A stretch of 29,732 nucleotides of DNA from assembly GCA_964643045.1 (NCBI GenBank), contig CAZXSC010000022.1, forward strand, positions 1 to 29,732, in the 5' to 3' direction. Of this stretch, positions 22,963 to 29,732 are shown piece by piece. The notes under the pieces were generated by a model. It searched no databases, had not been told where the DNA came from, and saw only the letters and a program-made list of their open reading frames with translations. The stretch is from TMED23 sp964643045 (GTDB lineage Bacteria > Pseudomonadota > Alphaproteobacteria > Rhodospirillales > UBA2165). The translations under genes were made by a program, and so were the position numbers. The first letter of the stretch is position 1, and every line of letters starts with the position of its first letter.

Positions 22963-25583
22963 TTAAGATGTGTCTTTGGCCATACAGATAATAAAGCTGG
23001 TAAAATGATTAATGTGCAAATTAAGGAAAGTATCAATGCTAACGTCAATAATATTCCCATGCTTGAAGTACCGGGATGACTAGATAAGGCAATACTGCCA
23101 AAAGAGGCAATTGTGGTTAGCGCACTAAAAATAATTGCCCTCGGCGTGGATGTTGCGAAAAGATCTTGACTACTATTTCGATCGGCTACGACTAGATGGA
23201 TCGAACTTGCTATGCCAAGACCAAATAGGAGAGGTAACACGATCACATTTGCAAAGTTAAATGGCTGATTCAATATAACTGAGGTCGCTATTGTAAGCAT
23301 AGATGCTAAAACAAGCGGTGTTAAGATTAGAATAATTTCACGGAAACTTCTAGTTACACTGACAACGAGTACGATGATTAGGATAAGTGAAATAACCACG
23401 GCTTTAATAAAGGCGTTTACCACCGTTTTTCCAGCCTCTAAAATAATGACCGGTGTGCCAGTAGCTTGTGGCGCTATGCTGCGTACCTCAGCAACAAAAA
23501 CTAATAAGTTGCTTTGGACACGTAAGTCACGTCTTGGAATGATTTCGACTTTCGCTTTTCCTTCGGAAGAAACATAACGTGAAAATAGTTTGGTTGGTAT
23601 GCGTTCTTTTGTGATTTCTTCGGCTTCCATCGAGTTCTTCAGTCTTATTAATTGATCATGAAGTCCGGCGAGTAAACGTTTTTCCAAATCTGCCAATCTT
23701 TCATCCGCGTCTTTATTTTCTAGAAGCCGATCAAGCGTAACATTGAATTCTCCTATTGTTTTTGCCAAAGACGAATTCAGATTGTGCTTCCTAAATTCCT
23801 TGATACTAGTTTGGAGGAGTTGTGCGGAGGAAAGTTTCTTTCTCTTTTCTCTTTTATTACTGCTATAGGATCCCGAAAGCGAAGGACCTATCATATAGCT
23901 TAGATTTTCGAGAATAGCGAGTTTCACGCTTTGCCCCGGAGGTATCAGATTGGAAAGTGTGATTGCGTCTTGAACAAGGGGTAGTTTTTTGGCCTGTAAG
24001 GCGATTGAATCTGCCGTATTCAAATTTTCTGCTAAAACTGTAATTGAATAAGGGTTGCTGTTTCCTGTTTTTTTTAAATCAAGGAACGTCGAGACTGATT
24101 CACTTTTGGTATTCTTTAAATTAAAAGGATCAAAGTCGAAGACCATTTTAGGAAGGAAATACAAAGATACCACGGCAAGCATACCAGCAATTATTATAAT
24201 TTGGTACTTATACCGAACAAACAAAGTTGACAATTTGTTTGAGTTCTCTCTTTGGATTCCAATTTTGTTTGGGGGCATTAAATAGATCAGGGCCGGCAGG
24301 ATAGTAAGGTTTGTGAATAACGCAATAAACATACCGCTGCCAGCGATAAACCCAAGTTCGGCTAATCCAACATACTCTGTTGGTAAGAATGAATAAAATC
24401 CAATTGCGGCAGTTGCTGTCGTTAAAATTAAAGAGCCACCAACTTTGTGAGTTGCTTTGTGGAGTGTTGTTATAGTCTCTTCTTTGCTAATAGCATTCCT
24501 ATAATAGCAAAGTGCAAAGTGGATACCAAAATCAACGCTAAGACCAATAAATAGGACAGCAAAAGCCACTGAGATTAGATTAAAGGTACCAATTGTAAAG
24601 GTGGTAAATCCTGCTGTCCATACAAGACCGCAAATTAGGGTTAGAAATGTAGCCATCACCAGTTTTGCGGATTTTAGTCCCCAAAATAGCAAAATAACCA
24701 CGAGAGTTATTGATAGTGCCCCGGCGACCCCTAATCCATCAACCACACTTGACATCTCGTCTTTCGCTAATGGCAGAGATCCTGTGAGACGCAGTCTTGT
24801 TTGAAATTTTTTTGTCAGGTTTAGGTTTTGGCTAATAATTCTAAGTTGGCTTAGAGTATCTGAGCCTGGTTTTAGAGAACTGAAATTTATCTTAGGTTTA
24901 AGAACGATGATACGAGTTTCTAACGTATCCGTTTCCGGCACTTTGTATCCAGAAATAAGCCTACTCCAAGAGAGTTGTTTAGCGATATTTTTATTCTGGG
25001 CTATGATGATATTAGTAATTTCGCCAAGCATTAGCTCGGCTAAACCGATAAACTCTTTTTTATCTGCCCCCTCTTTTAATAGCAAACTTATAAGATCAAA
25101 CAGGCCAGATAAACTAGGGTCCTTCCATAGAGTGTTTAAAAAAGGTTGGGCCGTTATTAGCCTATCAGATAATTTTTCAAGCTTTGATTCAGACAAGTAA
25201 AGCAGGCCGTTTTTTCTAAAGAATTCTGCACCTGCAGGATCGAATATTTCAGAAAATAAATTGGGTTTTGTTTCTAACTGATCTACAAATAGGTCGGCCG
25301 CCTGATTGACTAGATCAGCATTTGGTCCGTCTAGGACTACTACGATATTATCGGAGAATTGAGGAAACGATTTGGTCAGAGCAATTGAATTTTGGCGGAA
25401 AGGAAGTTCGGGCGACAACATGTCAGAAGTATCGGTGTTAACGCTAATGTTAGCCAAAAAATAATAAAGCAGTAAGATAGTTGTAACTATCGCCGCTATT
25501 ATTGTTTTGCCAGCGTGTCTGCATACAAAATCGATCCATAAAGAAAGGTAATAATGAATCTTATGGTCGATAATTTCGTGCAA
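22959..25583 (-). CDS. HpnN-like RND/MMPL-family lipid transporter
   Basis: The 874 aa inner-membrane RND-type exporter has the 12-helix MMPL layout: helix 1 at about residues 25-48, a large periplasmic loop to about 270, five helices, second helix 7 near 455-475, second loop, then five helices at the C-terminus. The first loop contains FFRKNGLLYLSESKLEKLSD and TLWKDPSLSGLFDLI, which I recognise from HpnN, the hopanoid transporter to the outer membrane. Start is TTG at 25583, because an in-frame TAA lies 9 bases upstream and no ATG precedes the first helix. No squalene-hopene cyclase or other hopanoid gene is in the window, so the cargo may be the product of the adjacent phosphatidyltransferases. 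It leads the operon with CDP-AP1 and the HpnL-like gene. Confidence 0.85.
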   Translation of the reverse strand: MHEIIDHKIHYYLSLWIDFVCRHAGKTIIAAIVTTILLLYYFLANISVNTDTSDMLSPELPFRQNSIALTKSFPQFSDNIVVVLDGPNADLVNQAADLFVDQLETKPNLFSEIFDPAGAEFFRKNGLLYLSESKLEKLSDRLITAQPFLNTLWKDPSLSGLFDLISLLLKEGADKKEFIGLAELMLGEITNIIIAQNKNIAKQLSWSRLISGYKVPETDTLETRIIVLKPKINFSSLKPGSDTLSQLRIISQNLNLTKKFQTRLRLTGSLPLAKDEMSSVVDGLGVAGALSITLVVILLFWGLKSAKLVMATFLTLICGLVWTAGFTTFTIGTFNLISVAFAVLFIGLSVDFGIHFALCYYRNAISKEETITTLHKATHKVGGSLILTTATAAIGFYSFLPTEYVGLAELGFIAGSGMFIALFTNLTILPALIYLMPPNKIGIQRENSNKLSTLFVRYKYQIIIIAGMLAVVSLYFLPKMVFDFDPFNLKNTKSESVSTFLDLKKTGNSNPYSITVLAENLNTADSIALQAKKLPLVQDAITLSNLIPPGQSVKLAILENLSYMIGPSLSGSYSSNKREKRKKLSSAQLLQTSIKEFRKHNLNSSLAKTIGEFNVTLDRLLENKDADERLADLEKRLLAGLHDQLIRLKNSMEAEEITKERIPTKLFSRYVSSEGKAKVEIIPRRDLRVQSNLLVFVAEVRSIAPQATGTPVIILEAGKTVVNAFIKAVVISLILIIVLVVSVTRSFREIILILTPLVLASMLTIATSVILNQPFNFANVIVLPLLFGLGIASSIHLVVADRNSSQDLFATSTPRAIIFSALTTIASFGSIALSSHPGTSSMGILLTLALILSLICTLIILPALLSVWPKTHLK

Positions 25584-25630
25584 TTTATTTTATCCGATTG
25601 GTTGCTGGATTAATAAATGTTTTCATTCAG

Positions 25631-25660
25631 ATTATATATTGCAAACTTGACACCAGGAAA
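25631..25660 (-). promoter_or_regulatory. Possible promoter of the HpnN-like operon
   Basis: The minus strand reads TATAAT at 25636-25631, about 48 bases before the TTG start, but the -35 region (TTTCCT at 18-base spacing) is poor. It sits in the 98-bp divergent spacer with CDP-AP2. Tentative. Confidence 0.2.
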
Positions 25661-25681
25661 CTAGTCAAACATTTTACTTTG

Positions 25682-26341
25682 ATGAAAAAAAATCGGAAAT
25701 TACCCTACGATCAAAGGTTAGCGCGATGGTTGGTTAAACCACTTTCGGGATCGTTAATCACTCCTAATCAAATCACGAGTCTTACACTGTTATTGGCGTT
25801 GATCGCTGCTATTCTTTTTGCCAAAGGTGATGAGGCCTATAATCATTGGGCAGCGGGATTATTCGTACTCGCGCGTTTTTTTGACCATTTTGACGGTGAG
25901 TTGGCGCGGCTTAAAGGAACAGTATCCGATTTTGGGTATTACTTTGATTATATTGCTGGTGGTCTCAGCTATGCGGCCTTATTTGTTGGATTAGGGGTTG
26001 GCCAAGCTCAAGGTGAACTTGGAGTATGGGCAATTGTACTCGGTTTTATAGGGGCTTCTGCTGCGATAATTTCGCTTTATTCAAATTTGGGTATTGATCG
26101 TCTTTCTAATGCTTTAAGTAGTGGTGAAGCAGTGGGTTATCCGATTTTTGGCGGATTTGAGCTCGAAGATGGTATCTATTTGATTGCTCCAATCACTTGG
26201 CTTGGTTTGTTAGCACAGTTTTTCGTTGTCGCGGGTATTGGTGCAACGGTTTATTGTCTCTGGAGTATGTGGCGATTTGCCCGATTAATCACCCAGAAAA
26301 CGGCGAAATTTGAAAAAAAAGAAGATGGAAAAAAGCGGTGA
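25682..26341 (+). CDS. CDP-alcohol phosphatidyltransferase-like, paralog 2, missing the last catalytic Asp
   Basis: The 219 aa membrane protein of the CDP-alcohol phosphatidyltransferase family has the opener SLITPNQITSL at residues 24-34. Its active-site motif reads DHFDGELARLKGTVSDFGYY and then FDYIAGG: Asp68, Asp71-Gly72, Ala75-Arg76, Gly85 and Asp89 are in place, but position 93, normally the fourth Asp and proposed catalytic base, is Gly. The frame extends upstream to a TTG at 25598; ATG 25682 aligns with the N-termini of the other two paralogs. It is divergent from the HpnN-like operon and its 3' end overlaps paralog 3 by 57 bp on the opposite strand. It may be an altered-mechanism enzyme or a non-catalytic partner of another paralog. 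Confidence 0.82.
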   Translation: MKKNRKLPYDQRLARWLVKPLSGSLITPNQITSLTLLLALIAAILFAKGDEAYNHWAAGLFVLARFFDHFDGELARLKGTVSDFGYYFDYIAGGLSYAALFVGLGVGQAQGELGVWAIVLGFIGASAAIISLYSNLGIDRLSNALSSGEAVGYPIFGGFELEDGIYLIAPITWLGLLAQFFVVAGIGATVYCLWSMWRFARLITQKTAKFEKKEDGKKR

Positions 26342-26902
26342 AACGAAAGCTGCGGCGACAATCAATTCAGTATGGAAGTCTAGAAAAATAGCAATGGGAA
26401 CTATTAACATAGCATCGTCCGGATCAAATCCCATTGAACTTTCTAGCTCAGCAGCACCATCGCCTCCTTTTTTTTCGGCTTGCATAACCAACCATAGTAT
26501 TGCTGTAACCGCTAGACCGGCAATGATTCCAAGCAGAATAGCGGTTTCACCAAGTACACCACTGCGCAGTCCTATGCCTACACCAATAAATGCAAATGAA
26601 TTACACAACGTATCAGCGATTAAGTCATATTTGTGACCCAGAGTGGAAATATTCCCAGTCAGCCTGGCTAAAATTCCATCTGCCCGGTCTAGTAACAAAG
26701 AGAGAACAAAAATTCCGCTACCGATGGCTGAATATAACTCTGCACCTATCGCAAAACAGGCTGCAGCGATGAGGCCGGTCACTAGTCTTAATGTCGTTAT
26801 TTGGTTTGGTGTGACAGGTGTTTTCGCCAATGGCCTTACGCCAATTGCAACCAGACGGTGTAACCAAGTATTGTGACTGATAGTTTGCCTCCGCTTTATC
26901 AT
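26285..26902 (-). CDS. CDP-alcohol phosphatidyltransferase, paralog 3
   Basis: The 205 aa membrane enzyme has a complete motif: Asp72, Asp75-Gly76, Ala79-Arg80, Gly89, Asp93 and Asp97 (DRADGILARLTGNISTLGHK, then YDLIAD). The opener TPVTPNQITTLRL matches paralogs 1 and 2, so the three share ancestry. An acidic cytoplasmic loop (KKGGDGAAELESSMGFDPDD) precedes the last helices. ATG 26902 is preferred by alignment with the paralogs; an ATG at 26947 would add 15 residues. Neither has a strong ribosome site. It is divergent from phnW and overlaps paralog 2 at its 3' end. Donor and acceptor are not readable; CMP-AEP is an inference from the neighbours. Confidence 0.85.
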   Translation of the reverse strand: MIKRRQTISHNTWLHRLVAIGVRPLAKTPVTPNQITTLRLVTGLIAAACFAIGAELYSAIGSGIFVLSLLLDRADGILARLTGNISTLGHKYDLIADTLCNSFAFIGVGIGLRSGVLGETAILLGIIAGLAVTAILWLVMQAEKKGGDGAAELESSMGFDPDDAMLIVPIAIFLDFHTELIVAAAFVSPLFSIFFFFKFRRFLGD

Positions 26903-27010
26903 TAAGATGTGATATAAACGATGTGGTATTAAAATAGTCCATAACAATAGGGTAATAAACCCAGTTATAGGAATTGCGATTATAACTACAGCTATTGGTA
27001 TTAAGACTAG

Positions 27011-28126
27011 ATGACAGATGAGCCATTCTTATTAACACCGGGGCCTCTAACCACCTCCAGGAAGACAAAAAACGTCATGTTGCGGGATTGGGGTTCCAGG
27101 GATGCAGAGTTTATTGAGTTAACCCGCGAGATTTCGCAAAAACTTGAGAAGATAGCGGGGGTCGATCAAGAGGCTCCAACCCATGACTGTGTGCTTGTGC
27201 AAGGTAGCGGGACTTTTGCAGTTGAAGCAGTTATTGATACGCTGATACCCAAGGAAGCTCGGGTATTAATCCTTGTTAATGGCGAGTACGGCCGGCGTAT
27301 GGCTGAAATTTGTAGGGTCCACAAACGATACCATCGTATTTTAGAAACGGATGAGGACAGACCGCCTTCAGGAGAACAAGTTACAAGGTTTTTGAATAAA
27401 GATAAATCAATCACTCATGTACTCGCAGTTCATTGCGAGACGACTTCTGGTATTCTAAACCCAATTTCAGAGATAGCTGAAGCTGTAGCAGCTGAGGGTT
27501 GTCTATTTATCATCGATGCGATGAGTTCTTTTGGGGCTCTTCCCTTAAGCGTTAAGAAAGTTAAATGTGCTGCAATCATCGCATCATCAAATAAATGCTT
27601 GGAGGGAGTTCCTGGCGTCGGGTTTGCTATTATTGAAAAGAATATTCTATCTAACTCTGGGGCAAATGCTACTTCGGTTAGTCTCGATTTGTTCGACCAA
27701 TGGCAAAATTTTAAAAAAAACGGGCAATGGCGCTTTACACCGCCAACTCACGTACTCGCTGCTTTTCGCCAAGCATTAATAGAACATGAGGCAGAAGGGG
27801 GAGTTGAGGCACGTGGGAAAAGGTATAATGAGAATTGCTCCATCTTAATGGAAGGTATGAAGATGCTTGGATTTAAGTCTTATCTTCCGAGTGATTTGCA
27901 AGCTCCAATCATAGTAACATTTTTTCAACCAAATCCCGGGTCTTTTGGATTTATTGAATTTTATAATAAATTAAACGAGCGGGGGTTTATGATCTATCCA
28001 GGTAAACTGACCCAGGTTGATAGTTTCCGTGTTGGATGTATTGGGAATCTCAAAAAGGAAAATATCATAAGTTTTTTAGAGGCCGTTTCTGAGGTGATTG
28101 GTGAGATGGGTTTAGAATTAGAATAA
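27011..28126 (+). CDS. phnW: 2-aminoethylphosphonate:pyruvate transaminase
   Basis: PLP enzyme that interconverts phosphonoacetaldehyde plus alanine with 2-aminoethylphosphonate plus pyruvate. The 371 aa protein is the usual length. Landmarks: FLLTPGPLTTSRKTKNVMLR at the N-terminus, VQGSGTFAVEAV near 63-74, HCETTSGILNP at 141-151, Asp169 (cofactor ring contact) in IIDAMSSFG and the Schiff-base lysine Lys195 in SSNKCLEG. PhnW often works in AEP degradation, but no phosphonatase (phnX), phnA or phnY is here, whereas the decarboxylase and a PEP-mutase-type partner are adjacent. The biosynthetic direction, making AEP, is therefore favoured. It converges with ppd with 57 bp between stops. Confidence 0.94.
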   Translation: MTDEPFLLTPGPLTTSRKTKNVMLRDWGSRDAEFIELTREISQKLEKIAGVDQEAPTHDCVLVQGSGTFAVEAVIDTLIPKEARVLILVNGEYGRRMAEICRVHKRYHRILETDEDRPPSGEQVTRFLNKDKSITHVLAVHCETTSGILNPISEIAEAVAAEGCLFIIDAMSSFGALPLSVKKVKCAAIIASSNKCLEGVPGVGFAIIEKNILSNSGANATSVSLDLFDQWQNFKKNGQWRFTPPTHVLAAFRQALIEHEAEGGVEARGKRYNENCSILMEGMKMLGFKSYLPSDLQAPIIVTFFQPNPGSFGFIEFYNKLNERGFMIYPGKLTQVDSFRVGCIGNLKKENIISFLEAVSEVIGEMGLELE

Positions 28127-28183
28127 TTATTGCCATCCGAAACTAAAGAACTACTTTCCTATTTTAAATTTTAGCTGATTAAA

Positions 28184-29332
28184 TTAACCGTTTGTGATGA
28201 AAGTCTGGAACCGTCGAGCCACCGTTTCCGGCCTTAAGGTCGGGCGCCCAAGTTTTTCGATTGAACCTGCTTTGATTTTAGCATGAATAAGCGTTGGTCC
28301 GTTAATATTTATTGTTTTAGAAAATACCCGTATAAATCCCTTTAAGTCATCAGTTGTAGCAGCAAATCGGTAACCGCATGCCAAGGCTATTTCAGCAAAG
28401 TCAGTATGAGCACTTACTGTAGTCTGACCCCCGGTGGAATCGTGAACGCCATTGTCCATTATTACATGCATTAAATTTTTCGGGGCATTTGCGCCAATGG
28501 TTGCTAAATTGCCCATTTTCATCAAGGCAGCACCATCTCCATCCAGAACAACTACCTGTTTGTCAGTATTTAGAGCTACACCCAGTCCCATACCAGAAGC
28601 CCCTCCCATAGACCCTACTTGGTAGATATGTTGTGGTCGATCAGATATAGTGAATAGTTCGCGGCCGCATTTACCTGTTGTAGCGATAATAGCTGTTTGG
28701 CTCGAGGCTATTTCAACCACTTCCTCTAGCAGCCTATAACGCTTAGTTTCAATAGTACCATTTTGCAAATTCTCATATACACCACGTGGTTTTATCACAT
28801 CTGTTGGTTGGTCAAGAGCTTCGGGTTTAACTGAATTTTTCTTCATAATTAGCCCAAATGGCATATTTAGTTCAGCTATTTTTTTCTCCGCAATTTCTAA
28901 TAAGGATGAAACTTCGGCCGCTTCTTGCGGGAATGTTATGGAATGGATATGCATTAATCCCATTAGTGATTCTGTTATTTTGCCCATAAGTTCGTGTTGA
29001 GGTTCGTCCTTAAGGCCCGGTTCTCCGCGCCAGGTTGTTACTAATAGAGTTGGAATTTTGAATGGATAATTAAGCGATGTAAATGGATTGACGCAATTAC
29101 CCAACCCTGAGTTTTGACACATAACGACTGTTTTGCGTCCAGCTAGCCAGGCACCAGATGCGATTGCGACGGCTTCGCCTTCGCTCACAGCACCAACATA
29201 ATCGATACTTTTTGATGATATTGCCCGGTTTATAAAAGGCGCCAAAAAAGAGCAAGGTACACCGGTATAAAAATCATAGCCTTTTTCTTGGGCCGGTATA
29301 ATGAAATCGTCAGCAAAAATCATGATTCTCAC
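28184..29332 (-). CDS. ppd: Phosphonopyruvate decarboxylase
   Basis: TPP- and Mg-dependent enzyme that decarboxylates 3-phosphonopyruvate to phosphonoacetaldehyde, pulling the unfavourable PEP mutase reaction forward. The 382 aa protein has an N-terminal pyrimidine-binding domain (YTGVPCSFLAPFIN, AVSEGEAVAIASGAWLAGRK with the catalytic Glu, QNSGLGNCVNP) and a C-terminal pyrophosphate domain whose TPP motif runs from Gly265-Asp266-Gly267 to Asn294, followed by GVHDSTGGQ. Start is GTG 29332, forming a GTGA overlap with the upstream stop, so the two genes are translationally coupled; ATG 29323 is the alternative. Presence of this enzyme is the hallmark of phosphonate biosynthesis rather than breakdown. 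Confidence 0.95.
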   Translation of the reverse strand: MRIMIFADDFIIPAQEKGYDFYTGVPCSFLAPFINRAISSKSIDYVGAVSEGEAVAIASGAWLAGRKTVVMCQNSGLGNCVNPFTSLNYPFKIPTLLVTTWRGEPGLKDEPQHELMGKITESLMGLMHIHSITFPQEAAEVSSLLEIAEKKIAELNMPFGLIMKKNSVKPEALDQPTDVIKPRGVYENLQNGTIETKRYRLLEEVVEIASSQTAIIATTGKCGRELFTISDRPQHIYQVGSMGGASGMGLGVALNTDKQVVVLDGDGAALMKMGNLATIGANAPKNLMHVIMDNGVHDSTGGQTTVSAHTDFAEIALACGYRFAATTDDLKGFIRVFSKTININGPTLIHAKIKAGSIEKLGRPTLRPETVARRFQTFITNG

Positions 29333-29732
29333 AAGAATTTTTGGGCATCTGCTAAATCACTGGCATTGTCGATATCTAACCAATGTCCAGTTATATATAT
29401 AGCGTGGATGGTTTCATGGGTCCTTAAAAGTCTGCCAAAAAGGTCGATCATTGAAGCTTCTTTTTCGCAACCTTCTTGTTGCATCTTAACGATTTCATCG
29501 CAAATGCGTTTGGCACCGGCATCAGAGAATCTAGCCAATCCAATCCACTCTCCTTGAATTTCCTCTAAAGGAAAGTCATGTCCAATAGCTTTAATTGAAA
29601 CCTCTTCTTCATCAAGGTATTTGGTTGAGAAAGGTACTGTACATTTTACTAAATCACGGATTCTCGATTGAGGATTAGGATCGCGATTTTGCCATAGAGC
29701 ATCGATTACAAGGACGATATCGTTTTTTGTTT
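29329..29732 (-). CDS. MobA-like NTP transferase, probable AEP cytidylyltransferase domain of a PEP mutase fusion (C-terminal part)
   Basis: The minus-strand frame is open from the window edge to the TGA at 29329, giving the last 133 residues; the ATG at 29538 is internal. The pieces KNDIVLVIDALWQNR, WIGLARFSDAGAKRI and YITGHWLDIDNASDLADAQ match the C-terminal half of the nucleotidyltransferases found fused to PEP mutase or AEP transaminase, the group that includes the AEP cytidylyltransferase PntC. Such a domain would make CMP-AEP from CTP and AEP, the activated donor needed by the CDP-alcohol phosphatidyltransferases nearby. The GTGA overlap with ppd supports a phosphonate role. The N-terminal domain, expected to be PEP mutase, lies outside the window and is not seen. 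Confidence 0.8.
   Translation of the reverse strand, partial: TKNDIVLVIDALWQNRDPNPQSRIRDLVKCTVPFSTKYLDEEEVSIKAIGHDFPLEEIQGEWIGLARFSDAGAKRICDEIVKMQQEGCEKEASMIDLFGRLLRTHETIHAIYITGHWLDIDNASDLADAQKFL

Noticed and set aside
27011..28126. PhnW as part of AEP degradation
   Set aside because: No phosphonatase, phosphonoacetaldehyde dehydrogenase, LysR regulator or phosphonate ABC transporter is nearby, whereas biosynthetic ppd is adjacent.

Overview
The window looks like chromosomal DNA of a Gram-negative, AT-rich (low-40s % GC by eye), probably marine alphaproteobacterium. This rests on the gene families: methylcitrate cycle genes, ThyX, TAXI-type TRAP transport, hopanoid-type HpnL/HpnM/HpnN export proteins and SenA/SenB. 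No rRNA is present, so the taxon is an inference. No transposase, integrase, CRISPR array, tRNA or transcription-regulator gene was seen. Coding density is high and no gene-free stretch exceeds about 280 bp.

Layout. (1) 1-558: 3' part of thyX. (2) 615-4203, minus strand: prpD-prpB-prpC, the methylcitrate route for propionyl-CoA. (3) 4321-9828, minus strand: AMP-forming acyl-CoA ligase, an orphan molybdenum-hydroxylase large subunit and a UbiD-type prenyl-FMN decarboxylase, packed as one operon and pointing to (hetero)aromatic acid breakdown. (4) 9905-12241: a divergent senA/senB pair with only 39 bp between the start codons. These should make selenoneine from hercynine and a selenosugar; the third gene, senC, is not in the window. 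(5) 12485-19942, plus strand: TAXI solute receptor, fused TRAP permease, a two-subunit molybdoenzyme closely resembling pyrogallol-phloroglucinol transhydroxylase, and a VOC-fold dioxygenase-like protein. The transhydroxylase large subunit has a fused SCP2-like N-terminal domain, and its small subunit has lost most ligands of two of three Fe-S clusters. (6) 19957-20415: msrA.

(7) 20691-29732 is the most interesting part. On the right are a cytidylyltransferase-like C-terminus (probably fused to PEP mutase beyond the edge), phosphonopyruvate decarboxylase and 2-aminoethylphosphonate (AEP) transaminase. On the left are three CDP-alcohol phosphatidyltransferase paralogs, an HpnN-like RND/MMPL lipid transporter, an HpnL-like flippase-fold membrane protein and an MlaC/HpnM-like periplasmic lipid carrier. 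Read together this is a plausible complete phosphonolipid system: PEP to phosphonopyruvate to phosphonoacetaldehyde to AEP to CMP-AEP, transfer of the AEP head group to a lipid alcohol, then movement of the lipid toward the outer membrane by transport proteins borrowed from hopanoid pathways. The individual families are known; their assembly into one head-group-to-export locus is the inference worth testing.
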